This document shows positions 20,406-33,319 of a stretch of 37,021 nt of DNA, one piece after another (position 1 is the stretch's first letter; each line of letters begins with the position of its first letter). The position numbers were made by a program, and so were the translations under genes. Origin of the DNA: Rhizophagus sp. LPA8_4_AMF (taxonomy: Eukaryota; Glomeromycota; Glomeromycetes; Glomerales; Glomeraceae); NCBI GenBank assembly GCA_021464525.1, contig JADRCO010000341.1, positions 1 through 37,021 on the forward strand. Direction: 5' to 3'. The notes below the pieces were generated by a model. That model did no database searches, was not told where the DNA came from, and saw nothing but the letters and a program-made list of their open reading frames with translations.

Positions 20406-23397
20406 AATACATTCCTATTTAAATAACAAATATTATGCAATATTATGCATTCCACACACATTAGAAAAAATAGTGAAGTAGTTTCAATTTTTTTTTTTTT
20501 GTTTATTGTGTTGTATAAGATATCATTATTCTTTAATTTGAATATAACAATAATTAAATGAAATTTTTAGTGTAATGGATTATCTTACAATTATATTATT
20601 CATAAAAAAGTATATTATTTAATAAAAAAAAAGATCTCACATTAGATTCAATGTGCGAAAATTTTGTATCAATTATTTACGGGCGTCATAAATGAACAAA
20701 GCCTTCAAAGATACGATCCAGGTCACAACTTGATTTGGCCGGAATTAAAGTTTTTATTAAATTCGTTCAACCTTCGAATACATGATTAAAGTATTCATCA
20801 TCAAAAATTTAATAAAAAAGAATTATTTACGAGTTAAGATAGTTAAAAATGATATAATACTTTTTTTTATAAAGACTTGAGATGATGCTCAAAGTTTGTA
20901 ATAAGATTATCCATGAAGGAAGAAGTTGTGCATGATGATGATAACAGCCTGACAACACGAAACTATTTTAAGTTTCCAATTCTTGAAGCTGGCATAAATT
21001 TCTGATTATCATCATCATCAGATCTTTCTCTCTACTTTGGCATTACATAAAGTTTTGATTATTGGAATTCGCCAGCTCCAAAGAGGAAAATGTATGAAAC
21101 GAAATTTATTTAGTACATACCTTTGGGGAAAAGCCTTTTTAGTTTCCCAAAACTCATTGATAGAAAAGCAAAAAGGTTCATCTATCATAAATATGATACA
21201 GGTAAGTAGTTACGCCAGGTCAGCATCAGCGGGTCACACTCGTTTGGACTTCTACGTGAAATCATTTATAATGATCACATTATTCCATAATCAACTACTT
21301 TACCCAAAGCAATATAAATGCTTAATGTTGGTAACACAATAGTTATTGTCCGAAGTAGAAATCATCCTAAATTCTTTACGTGACTACACAGCAACATCAT
21401 TTGATAATAGAATTTCTGAGCAATATCAGAAATTTTTTTGAAAGATTAGACTCTCTTCTTGATGATAAGTACGATAAAACATTTGTTTATTTCTATATAA
21501 TGATCAGTAGTTAAATAGATCCCACTTAAATATTATGGAATTATGCAGCGAATTGAATGGGATCATACACGAGGTGAGATCAAATCTATAAACATTTTTT
21601 CTTGATCAGAAAGACTTCTTCACTTTCCGAAAATGCAATTAATAAATCTGTCATTGCTGAATAACAAGATTCCAATCTAAATAAAGATTTGTTATTTACA
21701 TACATAAAAGAGCGACTTATTAAAAACCCTTCAGGCATCACACTGTCTTATTAAACTACAAAAAAATACCAATTGTTTAAAACAGATGAATGAAGAGCTG
21801 AACATTTACTTTACAAGATATTTATTATATTCCGATTCAAGTTCGAAAACATTTATAGGATTAAATCAGCATATAGTTGCATAGAAGTTAAAAACAAATA
21901 AATGTAATAAACAATTCAGGTCCGATGAGAATCTTTGTTGATTACGAACACGTATTTGTGTAGACTTTTCTATCGAGACTCGTAACAGAAAAAAATTGTG
22001 CTTTACAACGGTTCAATTTAAAAATTTTATATTGAATCTATAATAATGTGATGCACCCCAAGCACTTTTATTGTAGAATCCCATGATACAAAACAGAGGA
22101 TAAGACACCTTAATCGATTGATGCCAATCAACCAATTCACTACAATCGATCAGTTTCACTGTTATGGACTTCGCTGTTAACCATTAATAAGTGGAGCTGT
22201 TATTAATTTACATCAATAGCATAAAATTTATTCTTTAATTATTATTTACCCGTATTTAATAAGTGCGCTAAGTAATAGAGTTCTTTATTCAGATGTTCCA
22301 TCAAAGTATTGATATTTACATTGAAGAGTCCATAAGCTTAATAAATTTGAATAGATGAGCATTATTCCCCACTTAAATATTATAATCACGTCTTCTGTAT
22401 TATCTCAATATAAGAAAATTTTTTCGCAGACTTTGCTATATATCATATATACCATTAAGCTATCAAATGTGATTTGCAACCAAACTAAGACTTATATTCC
22501 CATAATCTTGAAGGGAAAAAGTTCACTTAAAGCCACGCTAGTTCAAGATGGTAACAGTTAACTTAAACTTGAAAAGCGGCCCTATTATAATTGGATGAGT
22601 ACTATCAATTAAGTACATATTTTACAGAATAGGAAAAATTATTGATCAATATAGTAAATGGTATATTTTTCTGCCTTTTTTCTTACTAGTTCGTCCGGAG
22701 ACTTTAATTTTGACTAATTAGTTTATTAAAGTATACTCTTGCTGTGCTGTTGCAAATTTAGATTCTACCCGCTACATGTACTGTAGGAAACGTTTGAATA
22801 TCAGAAAACACCTCACAGAGATGTTAGATAACCTACCGACTACTGAAGACTTACCAGTTATCTACTTTTCATCATTGATATGATCCCAGGTTTGAAGATG
22901 ATCGAACAACTTATAGTAAGTATAAATTAAGCTATAATAACTTGATAAAGATAATATGTTAGATTTTGAAATGATAAAAAAAAGAGTTATAAATAAAAAA
23001 AAAAATTTTTTTACTTATGTTCAGGAACTCTTATATCTGCCAACTGCTTCTTTTTCGCCTATATATCCTACATATTTGTATTAACTATAAATATTTATAA
23101 AATAACACGAAAAAATTATGATAAGAATATATATTTAATTTGTAATAATAAAATTTTATTTATTAATTTTGCTTAATTAGGTATATACATCATGTTAATG
23201 CAATAAGTAATAATTGAACAAAATTTTCTTACTGTGGATTCTGTTAAATAATTTTAAAATAGATCTTTGGACGTTTCTTTCATAACATCATCACTCGTAA
23301 ACTTGGATTTAATTTTGGTTAATAATTATCACCAAAGTAAAGTAAATAATATAAACTAGAAAAATTCTTTCACGTAAATAAAGAGGTAGAACTTACT
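20406..23397. other. Intergenic region with possible decayed coding DNA
   Basis: About 3 kb. Stretches around 21030-21190 (followed by a good ACAG|GTAAGT donor), 21610-21900 and 22380-22560 are less AT-rich and give short protein-like runs such as KERLIKNPSGITLS, but they are interrupted and no family is recognised. They may be remnants of a gene copy. A small hairpin CACATT-AGATTC-AATGTG lies at about 20639-20656. No intact gene is supported. Confidence 0.35.
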
Positions 23398-24750
23398 TCA
23401 AACCACTTGAATATTCTGATGTTCATGTCTTTTAATAATCGTACTCCAAGACATTAATCCTTCACAATCCGAATCTTCAAAATCCACTTCAACCAAATTA
23501 GGAAATGAGGCAGTATTCATTAATTCTTCACAAACATTTTCACTTAAATTTTTACATCCACGTACTATCAATACTTCCAGTTGATTAGAGTAATTAAATA
23601 TTGATCGTAATGATGCACACATTTCAAAATCAACCCTACGAAAATGTAACATTTTTAATGATTTTGCATGAACCTCTAATGCAGAAATTATTTTTGGAGT
23701 AATCTTTCCTCTCCTTAAATAAAAAGTTTGTAACCCTTTTTGAGATTTTATGATATCTGCTAATTTATTATCAGAAGACCAAAATGTTTCATCTACTGTC
23801 ATATCAATTTTAAGGATTTTCTATATAAAAAAAAAAAAGAAAAAAATTGATACACGCAACTTCTTATAAGAAAAGATAAAGTTGACACGAACCAATCTTT
23901 GACAGGTTTGACATAATAATTCCAAACAATCATCATTAACAAGTTTCCGTATATCCAAAGAAAGTTGCTTAACGCGTGATATAAAAGATCTATAATTTGG
24001 TTCTTGTAATAAAATCCACAACTCATGATGTAAACAATCTAATAAAGATCTTTTATCTAAATCAAGCTGGTAAAGTGTAATACAAAGGTTGGCGAAGATA
24101 TTAAGTATTCCTCTTAATAACAAGTTATATTGTTTTGTAATTGGTTGAGGGCAATTATTACGACACCATAAAAATATTGCAAGGGATAATTCATGCATAC
24201 TAATCGATTTCAAGAATGAAGGATAACAATAAGTCGCAGATTCTATATCACAAATATTATCAAATGAAATTCCAGATTTTTCTAATTCTTTACGTTCTTC
24301 TTCCTTAAAAAAAGCCATATATGTTGTAATAGCTCCTGGGGATGGAATGATATTTGACCATAATATTGGTGTAGCATTTGCACTCCAATATTTGTTAACG
24401 AATATACAAGAATATAAATCTTCCAAAGTTTCTGCCCGATCAGTATTTATTCCATCATTATATAATATTGAAAAAATTTCTCGTAAAATTTCTGTTGGAA
24501 TGTTATCGATATTTGAAGTTTCTATAATAATTAAAAAAAAAGTTAATTTATTGAAAAGAATTAACGTACAATTTCGAAATTTTCAAGAAAAATCACTTAC
24601 CGTTATTGTTGACTTTTAAGCAACGTTTGTATCGATAATGAGAGTAATATTCAGTTTGTGTCTTGATAATATATATTAAAGCGAAACATTTTTTAATGTT
24701 TTCATTTAACTTTACTAAACTTTAATTAAAATTTATCTTATTCTTACCAT
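23398..24750 (-). CDS. F-box/LRR protein, 371 aa
   Basis: Probable substrate receptor of an SCF ubiquitin ligase. On the minus strand the exons are 24750-24748 (the ATG only, plus leader), 24661-24601, 24521-23893 and 23820-23398. The introns (86, 79 and 72 bp) are GT-AG and the phases agree. The protein starts MTQTEYYSHYRYKRC. The F-box is NIPTEILREIFSILYNDGI followed by LEDLYSCIFVNKYWSANATP and ILWSNIIP. The remainder has leucine-rich repeats. They run across the last junction as LCQTCQRL|KILKIDM, which supports that splice despite its weak GTTCGT donor. A start exon carrying only ATG is unusual, so the first intron is the least certain part. F-box/LRR genes are abundant in glomeromycete genomes, so the target cannot be guessed. 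Confidence 0.7.
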
Positions 24751-25265
24751 CTTCGCTATAGTACAACCCTTACAAGGAGAAAAAATCGTGTATAAACAGT
24801 GATCAAAAATAAAATCAAAGGTTTTATGTATTACACATACATACTCCATTGTAATCCGATAATCCGATTATCAGTTTGTTATTTTTATCCCATAACGTCA
24901 TAAACCCTATGTATAACTATGGGATATATAAAGGGAAACTCCGTTCTGTCAATGTTTATAAAATTTCTAAGAACAATAACAAAATTTTTTTATGACAAAA
25001 ATATTCTTTTTACTGAATAAACAAGAAATCTTTATCGCCCGAAGCACTAATCAAGAAAAAAAGGTTCTTTTACAAATTATTTCGATAGCTTGCGTGGAAG
25101 CGTTGGTACCAGATTTTTTCCGAAATTTACTTATTTGGTTTTGTTTCACTAGATAAATTTTTCGAAAACGGTTACACAATATTTCAATATTAAATGATTG
25201 TCGATGATAATAAACGAGTTTATTCTCTTTGAGAATTTTTTCTCGTACAGAACAAAAAATTCAGG
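24751..25265. other. Divergent promoter region between F-box and BTB-TLDc genes
   Basis: A 515-bp stretch between genes transcribed away from each other, so it probably holds both promoters. A TATATAAAG-like string near 24925 and a repeated AATCCGAT at 24856-24870 are visible. No ORF. Confidence 0.5.
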
Positions 25266-26743
25266 ATGGTAGAGCAATACACACTGCAAAATTTACCTCA
25301 ACATCAAAAAGAAGAAATTGATGCTGGTATTATTGTTGTTGGAACAACTCCCGATGTCAAAACATTTCCTGTTGATAATTTAATTTTAAATCGGTCTACC
25401 TATTTTAAAAAATTATTTTCCGTCCCAGATAGTGAAAATAATGTTCATTCTGTTACAATTTCGGAGTTCTCACCAAAAATCTTTGATGTTATATATAGGT
25501 AAACAAATTTATAAATAAAAGTTAATTATTGAGTTTATTTTATTAAAAATAAATAAAACTTTCATTTTCTCTTAGATACTTTCAAACCGAAACTCTTGAT
25601 ATAGAAAAGATTAAAGCTAAAGAAATTATTGAAATTTTAATATTGGCAAATAAACTGGATTGTCAAGATGTAGTTAGATATTTACAAGAATTCTTAGTTG
25701 AAAGAAAATCAAATTGGATAGAACATCATTTATTATACATTTATCAAATTAGTTTCGAACACAAATTTGATAAACTTCAAAAATTTTGTAATTATTATAT
25801 TGACAAACATCCTGAATTAATGTTTCAACTTCCCGATTTTAATACAATTTCTGAAGAAATGTTACTTTCGCTTATCGAAAGAGATGATTTATTAATGGAA
25901 GAGGCTGTTATTTGGGAACATGTTTTAAAATGGGGACTCTCTCGATGTAATCATTTATCAAAAGATCCAAAAGATCCAAAAAGTTGGCCAGATGAGGATG
26001 TCAACGAAGTTAAAAATATTTTGAAGAATTGTTTACCGTTGGTTAGATTTTCATTATTAACTTCTCAACAATTTTATGAAAGAGCTCATCATTACATAGT
26101 TCGCTTTAATCCCGATGATGACGATAAATTATTAAAATTTTATTTAGTTCCAGGTACTACAAGTGAATTCTTGCCTAGGAAAGCTGACATTAATGAATCT
26201 GAGATCATTACCGATTCTCACACAGTTTCTCAGATTCTTAATCAATTATCAAAGGTAATTAATAATGAGATTTCATACAGAGATTATTATGACAGAAGTC
26301 ATAATAATTATGACCTTAAATTATTGTTGAGGGGGAGTAGACATGGTTTCACACCTAAAGTTTTTCATGAATTATGTGATAATAGACCTAGCACAGTTAC
26401 AATTATTAAAGTCAAAGGAAAAGACGAAATATTGGGTGGTTATAATGCAGGGGAATGGAAGTCTAAGAATGGCTATGGAAGTTCTAAGAGTTTTATATTT
26501 TCTCTGAAAAGTAATAGTTATGGTATAAATGTGAGTCCTGTGGAGTATAACGAAAGAGCATTAAACTATGGAATTAATTATGGACCGTCATTTGGGTTAA
26601 GCGATTTGATTATATCAGGTCATAATTTTAAATATGGTGGTAAATGCTATTGTAAAATGGATGATTATAAAGTACATATCAGAAATACCGAAAATAATTT
26701 CTCGATTGAAGATTATGAAGTTTTTCAAGTCATTAAGAAATGA
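25266..26743 (+). CDS. BTB-BACK-TLDc protein, 466 aa
   Basis: Exons 25266-25498 and 25576-26743, joined in phase (IY-R|YFQTETLDI). Residues 18-115 form a BTB/POZ domain (DVKTFPVDNLILNRSTYFKK, then FSPKIFDVIYRYFQTETLDI), the usual Cullin-3 adaptor and dimerisation fold. A BACK-like helical region follows (about 125-240, with LLSLIERDDLLMEEAVIWEH). The C-terminal TLDc domain runs from about residue 305 (STVTIIKVKGKDEILGGYNA, then SKSFIFSLKS, SFGLSDLIISG, ending SIEDYEVFQVIKK). TLDc proteins are linked to oxidative-stress tolerance and V-ATPase binding in other eukaryotes. BTB-TLDc genes are a large family in Rhizophagus-type fungi. Full length, no damage seen. The substrate is unknown. Confidence 0.9.
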
Positions 26744-27240
26744 TTTTATAATTTAAATTAGAAAAAAAAAAAAATTTTTTTTTTTTCCTTTAGAATTTAT
26801 TTGTTCGTATAATTGAAGTGTATTTTGTTCTTTGTTTTATGTTGAAAAAAAAGCAAATTTTTTTTTTTTGACCTTACAAATAAATTCTCTATTCTTATAT
26901 TTAAATATTTATTATAAAGCTTATAAAGATATTTGAGATTAATGTATATTTGAAATAATTATTAAATAAAGTTATTCGCCTCTATTATATGTTTAAATAC
27001 ATGATTATTACTGTTGATCTATATATATAATTAATAAAATATAAATGGTTTTTTTAATTCACGTTATTATTCATCGCCATAATATTCATCGGCCATAATT
27101 TCTCACCATAATACTCCTCGCCATATTATTTCTCGCCATATTATTCCTCACCATAATACTCATACTTATTATTCCTCGCTATATTATTCTTCACCCTATA
27201 AATCTTCGTTATATTATTATATTTCTATTCGCATCATCAT
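26744..27240. other. Convergent 3' region with decayed 15-bp repeat
   Basis: Lies between the ends of two converging genes. The left half holds A/T homopolymers suited to polyadenylation. The right half holds the 15-bp repeat array entered separately. Confidence 0.5.
27076..27188 (-). repeat. Degenerate 15-bp tandem repeat beyond an acidic tail
   Basis: About seven imperfect units close to CCATAATATTCCTCG on the plus strand. On the minus strand they read like (TATGGCGAGGAATAT), encoding a Tyr-Gly-Glu-Glu-Tyr pattern with occasional stops. The array lies about 50 bp past the stop codon of the kinase-ankyrin gene, whose own C-terminus is acidic and Tyr-containing. It may be a former or alternative extension of that tail. 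Confidence 0.6.
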
Positions 27241-27249
27241 TTATTCATA

Positions 27250-27282
<33 letters not shown>

Positions 27283-30200
27283 GTAATCATAATCGTCGTC
27301 ATCATCATCATAATTTTCGGTTTGCTTTCCTTTTTTCACCTTTTTCTTCAATTTTTCTCTTCTCTTCATTTCTCTCCTTTCCATTCTAGCTTTAACTTTA
27401 TCTCTTTTTTCTTTACCACTTTCATTTAACCAACTCTTTAAAAATTTTTTTTGTTCAACTTCTTCTTTACTAGTCACGTTTAAAGCTTCTTTAATACTTT
27501 CAGGTGAACTTATAGAATAAATTCTATCCAATAAAATCTTTATAGTACTTAATTGTGATAATTTAGCTGCATAACTCAAAATGTTTAATGATTCAATTTT
27601 TGTTAATAATTCTTTTTCTTTTTGTTCTTCTGTTAAATTAAATGTTACTTTTGAAGTTGTTGTCTCATTTTTACTTGTACCAGCAAGTCTTATAATATCA
27701 TCATCATCATTATCATTATCATAATTATTATTATTATTTTCTTCATCAAATTTTTTTTGTTCTCCTATTCTAGCATTCACATCAACACCCCATTTAATTA
27801 ATCTTTTAATTAATTTTTTAACCCATTCTTCTTTCATATTTAATCCCATATCAACACATACGAATAATAAATTAGGTAACTTTTTACCAGGTATAGTAAT
27901 TTGTCTATTAACATCAGCACCATATCTAACCAATAATTTTAATATTTTGTAAATTTTTTCAAATGGTCCACCACGATAATTAAATCTAATTTGAGTTAAA
28001 GTATAACCTAAAGGATTACCACCAATTTCATTACTTAAATTAGGATTCGCTCCATTATCTAAACAAAATTTAATTACATTAGGTGTTAATTCTTTATACC
28101 ATTTAAATAATAATGTAATTAATAATGTATCTCCATTTAACCTTTTTGCATTAATTAAACATCCATTTGATATTAAATATGTTAATGAATCTTTAAAATA
28201 TTGTGAATTTGTTTCTGATGAAAACAATGATTTGTTCTCTCCTAAATAATTTATTGGTGATCCTCCTGTATATGAATTTGTACAATCACATGTTGCTCCC
28301 ATTGATAACAATGATGTAAAAGTTTCAATTATCTTTTCTCCTGGACAATATTGTGCTGCCTCTATTATCAATGGTTCTAATGGTCTCCTATAACTAATGT
28401 TAGATAATATATTACTATCAATTTTTAAAGAATAAGAAAATATAGAATACATTTTTTTAAATACCTATTTCTTGGACCTGTTACTTGTTGAATTTCATTT
28501 AATCCTTCTTTTTGTACATGTATATGCCATTTTAATCCATCCAAGTCACCTTTTTTTGCATGATATGCCGCATAACATGGTGCTGAATTAATTGTCCAAT
28601 TATTTGTTGCAAATAATACCTTACAATATTCACTATATTGAACTACAATAATATATTAATAAAAGAAAAAGGAAATTTTTTTTTAATAATAAAAATTAAT
28701 TAAATAATTACATTTGTCTGGTTGTGTTACTGATATTGATTTACTTATAGAACTTTCTGATGTACTTCTTCCTGTAAGATTACTAAAACTAAATAATCCT
28801 ACAAGATGTAAAAATATAATTTTAGTTTTTTTTTTTTAAAAAAAGAAGTTAAAAATATAATATAATAATAAAATTTAAACCTCTATTAAGCGAACTATCA
28901 GATTTTGTTATTATTGGACTTTCTGGTTCTTTTATATCTTTAATAATAAAAAATTATTATTTTATAAATTTCAGTTGAATATATTATAATATAAAAGAAT
29001 TTATACTGCAGATTTACCTGAAGATACAAATGTCCAACCAGTATCTATTCGTTCCCCTTGATCTATAATTTCTATAAAAATAAAAAATTATAAATTATTC
29101 ATATTTATATAAAATATTATCGATTTTTTTTAAAAAAAAAATTATACATACCTTTACTATCAAAGCTCATGCTTTTTGTAAAAGATTTCTAAGGAAAACA
29201 AATAAAGGAAATAAAATAATTATCATCATTAAAATATCTATTTATATTTCATAAACTTACTTTAATATTACTTGTATTAAGATCACTACCACTAGTAGAT
29301 CCAGATAATCTTCTAACAAAACTTTTTGCTTTATTTTTTGCTTTATATGTCCATGATTTCTTTTTTATACTTAATTTTTTACCTAATTCTGGCTACAAAA
29401 TAGATAAGTATACATTTTTGTTAAAAAAATAAATATTTAAGAAGTAAATGAAAGAAACCCTAATTTGTTTCGTTACCTCATTTGTTATTAATTTTACTTG
29501 TCTAATTCTTTCTTCTTTTTCCTTTTCTACTTTTTCATCTTTCTCTACTTTTGATGAAAATTTTAGAAACGTTAAAACAATTGTAAAACAGCTTTGGTAA
29601 AACCCATTCGAATTAAATTAATTATATATCAATGCTTACTTTCAATTGGACTTACTAGTAATGTTTCTGTATTATTATTATTATTATCTTCTAAAGCGAA
29701 TTTGAAAGTTAATAAATTATCAAACCCATCAAGATAACTTTTAATTATAAGTTAATACCTTTTGTTTTAATTTCTGTTGGAAGAATAATTTCTTTCTTCA
29801 CTAAAGTATCATTTTACAATAGCATTGAGCATTGATGTTAATAAATATAAATATAATGAACGAATTGAAACAAGTTTCAATTGATTACCTAGCCATAATT
29901 CTGCTGTTAATGCATCGATTTCCAATTCTTTAAGTTCTTTATCTTAAAAGAAATTAAAAATTAAAAAAGAGATGCATAAAATTTCGAAATACCTTCATCT
30001 GAGGTAAAAAGAACTGAAATTTTTAAGAAAATAATTTATCGTAATGTTATTTTACCTTGTTCTGAAATGCAAATTCGTTCGGATGATTCAAGATCTATAA
30101 AGAATAACAATTTACAAATAAGAACCATTGAAATGATTTATTACGTAAAAAAAAAAATTGTATATATATACTTACAATAGACATAATAAAGTATTTATTA

Positions 30201-31459
30201 AAAAATTTAAATACGTTATTATAGTTAAAATTTTATTTTTTAACGTTGAATTTTAGAAAAAAAAAATAACAAACCTGATTTCATAACATTTAACAAATTA
30301 TACATTTTATTTAATATTATTCCAATCGCTGGCCTCTTATTAGGGTCGTTATTCCAACATTCAATGTACAAATCGCTATAAGTCTTTGGTGTTCCCGATA
30401 TAATTTTTTCTCGTTTATTTTTTAATATATTTGATATTAAATCATTTTTGTCCAAGTCTTTATTGTAAGGGGGGTTTCCACTTGATATTTCCCACAATAT
30501 TATACCGAAACTATAAATATCAGAACGCGTATCTTTTTGATAATTTTCATCCTGTAATAATTGTGGTTCAATATACGGTATATCTTTAATCGAGAAATCA
30601 TCGTTAGATGAAGAGTTCTGAATCACCAAGTGTCTTGATAAACCGAAATTTGCTAATTTTGCACGATTTTGGTGAAACAATACGTTCCAGGGATACTATA
30701 AATTTATGCGCAGTAAAAAAAAATAAAAAAAAAAAGATAAAAATAAATTATGTCGAAAATATCTTTTTAATGTATTAAAATAAATTTTATACCAGTTTTC
30801 CATGTGTTATTCCTTTTGAATGAAGAAAATTTAATCCTTCAGTTATTTGATGAGCTAAATTAAGTTTATCGATCCACGATAATATTGTATTTTCTAAAAT
30901 ATGCCGTAAATTTCCTCCATCTGCATATTGTACCACTAAAAAACAAGAATTCGTCGTTGGATCTATCGAATAAGATGATAAAAATTCTCTAAATGTTATT
31001 TCGAGATAAAGTTTTATATATATAAATATATAAATAAATATAAGAATATATATTGGAAAAAAATAATAAATACTTTGAGATACCCCAAATATCTGAATTA
31101 TTCGTTCATTAAAGTCTCTTCGTTGATGTAATTTTAACTAAAAAAAAAAAATAAGAAATTATATATAATATTTTATATATATTTATTTATGTGTGAGATG
31201 GAACCAATAATCAATCATCTAATATCACAACAAATTATCGATACTTTACCTCAAGAAGGAATGATTTTTCCATCTTATTACCAATGGTTATATTATCATT
31301 AATAATTTTAAATAAAACTCTTTTTCCAGTTTCTTTCCAATAACTAATTTTATTATTATCATCACTTTCAAGGTTATTAACAACAAATTCTTCAAAGGGA
31401 ATTAAGCTGATGTAATGCGTTTTGACTACATCATCGATCCACTTCCCACTTTCGACCAT
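27241..31459 (-). CDS. Pseudokinase-ankyrin repeat fusion protein, 944 aa, 17 exons
   Basis: Minus-strand exons: 31459-31250, 31137-31074, 30962-30793, 30695-30275, 30094-30056, 30013-29993, 29942-29889, 29800-29759, 29690-29640, 29547-29477, 29392-29261, 29188-29152, 29071-29018, 28937-28881, 28798-28712, 28642-28465, 28387-27241. All junctions are GT-AG and keep phase. Residues about 15-285 are a TKL-like kinase fold: VLFK51, E70 of helix C, hinge FLVVQYADGGNL, SDIYSFGIILWEI, CWNNDPNKRP. The glycine loop is not evident. The catalytic loop reads HGKLYPWN (145-152), so the HRD Asp is Lys, and DFG is N164-F-G, which predicts a pseudokinase. A charged linker (289-500) contains LKELEIDALTAELWLVKKEI. 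Ankyrin-like repeats follow (about 505-830; LISNGCLINAKRLNGDTLLI, CLDNGANPNLSNEIGGNPLG, LLVRYGADVNRQI). Then come a basic Lys/Arg stretch and an Asp-rich tail from GAT repeats. An alternative acceptor for the last exon (28393) adds two residues. Role: probably signalling scaffold. Confidence 0.75.
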
Positions 31460-33319
31460 TGTTTATTTATTTATTTAAATTATATTACAATTTAAATTGT
31501 TTTTTTCTTAAAAAAATATTTAAGGGGCAGATGATGTGTGTATATATATATATATATTGTATACATATATATATATAAAATAATTTTTTTAGGAAATAGG
31601 AAAAAATATGGTAATAAACCTGTTCTCATAAAATTGGATGAAATATATAAATAAATTTTTATATATTACTTAATTTGTATTTTTTGTAATTAATTTTGTA
31701 ATCTTTTGTTGCGTGGGTAAATAATTTTTATGGAATAACCGTAAAAAGAGGGAGAGAGATTAAATCTGTTGTGAGATGTAATTAAATACCTTGATTAAAT
31801 TGAATTTCTATTGTTGAAAAATTTACGCGAGAATATAGCAAATTTCATTGTTTTTGGGTAACCCATAAAAGCACCAGTTAAACAATCCCTACTAATTTAA
31901 AGTTAGGAATTTAGTACAACAACAAAAATCTTTTTTTCTTTTTTTTTTAAAAAAAAAGATGTGAAAAGAATATAACGTAATATATTTATTGAAAGTTGCA
32001 CTATACTTCTATATTAGGGTCATATGAGTAAATATACTGTTTATCGAATCATTTTCAAGCAATCGTAACCTAGAGATACAACTTGTTTGAGATTATAAAA
32101 GTAAATTTAAAAATACCATTTAGGTGAATCCATTCAAAATCTATCTTGCTAAAGTAATAATCTACAATAATGGATAACCATAATTGGATAAATCATCTTT
32201 TGAAACGAAGTAACGAATAAAATTCCTTTTATAGATGGTAAAACGAATAATTTAGTTTCAAAAATGTTTTTAACAAAGAACAAGGAAAAAAAAAAAAAAA
32301 AATTAAATAAAAAAAAATTCTTTTTAAAAAAAACAAGTTTTTTTTTTCTTTATTTTAAGAAAAGGATATTAACAATAAACCTTGGCACAATCGTACGAGG
32401 TAATTTCATTTATGATATTCGTAATATTTATAGTTCGAAAATTTTTAAAGAATTCTTGTGGAAGTTAGAAAAAAAGGGATTTGTGTTTCATTAAATCATT
32501 AAAAGTTTTTATAGTGTAAATAGGAAAAGACACAAATTTGTCATCACCATTGACCCATTATTAAATAACAAAATATAAACACAAATCTTAATTTTTAATT
32601 AAGAAGATCGGTATCACCAATTTCAACGCTATGTATGAAATTTTAAGAGATTAATTGTTAAGTAACGAAAGTAACAATTATTATGCATTAAATATATACA
32701 CATTTAACTTGATTCGTAAGAAAATGAATTAAAATATTTCTATCCAAAATTATATTTTAAAATTTTTTTTTACTATTTATACGTTACCTACGTTACCTGT
32801 TACAATAACAGATAATGATAACAATAAGAAAGATTCCATTGTGGAACACGGGATATCGAGAATGTTTGATCAAGCAATAAATTCAAATTGAGAAAAATGT
32901 GTGCGGGCTGTGCGCCCATTCTCGTGAATTTCAAATGGAAGATTCTTTTACTCTTTTTACTCTTTTTACCGCAGTAAAATATTATACATAGTGAACTGGT
33001 CGGTTAAACAAGTAAAAACGCGAATAAGTAAAAAAAAAAAAGCAATTTGACAAAAAAGTTTGCTATTTATAGATTTTATATTTCATAGATCTCAGTATGT
33101 CATCAGATAGTCAGATATCAGATGATCGTACTATTTATTGTATCAATTACTATATTTAAACTTATTATTGATATTTCATAGTTTCAAGATTTTTAATAAA
33201 TTAAATTTTTATTATATTATTGATATTATTGATATTATTGATACTATTGATATAATTGATACCATATAGGTAACATACCATAACATACCATACCATATTG
33301 ATACTATTACCTCAAGTCC
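31460..33319. other. Intergenic region, no gene seen
   Basis: 1.86 kb, AT-rich. An (AT)n tract at 31539-31578 sits in the promoter of the kinase-ankyrin gene. The frame at 32264-32494 is mostly poly-Lys/Phe from homopolymers and is not credible. A 9-bp tandem repeat (ATTATTGAT) occupies about 33217-33262, followed by repeated ACATACCAT units to about 33296. Confidence 0.5.
33217..33262 (-). repeat. 9-bp tandem repeat near F-box gene 3' end
   Basis: About five copies of ATTATTGAT with single-base changes, followed by a short run of CATA(A)CCATA units. Lies within 100 bp downstream of the F-box gene stop. Confidence 0.6.

Noticed and set aside
21037-21342. Intact gene starting near 21037
   Set aside because: The frame begins at a non-ATG codon, is followed by a donor-like site but no matching downstream exon was found, and no family is recognised.
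28388-28452. Start codon at 28452 for a separate ankyrin protein (MYSIFSYS...)
   Set aside because: This stretch is better read as the intron before the last exon of the kinase-ankyrin gene: GTATTT donor, AG acceptor and matching phase on both sides.
30240-30274. C-terminal extension of the kinase exon (LLFFFSKIQR)
   Set aside because: It is intron sequence after a donor at 30274; splicing to 30094 restores phase and a continuous protein.
32264-32494. Plus-strand frame of 76 codons
   Set aside because: Built from poly-A/poly-T homopolymers giving Lys and Phe runs; no context or codon support.
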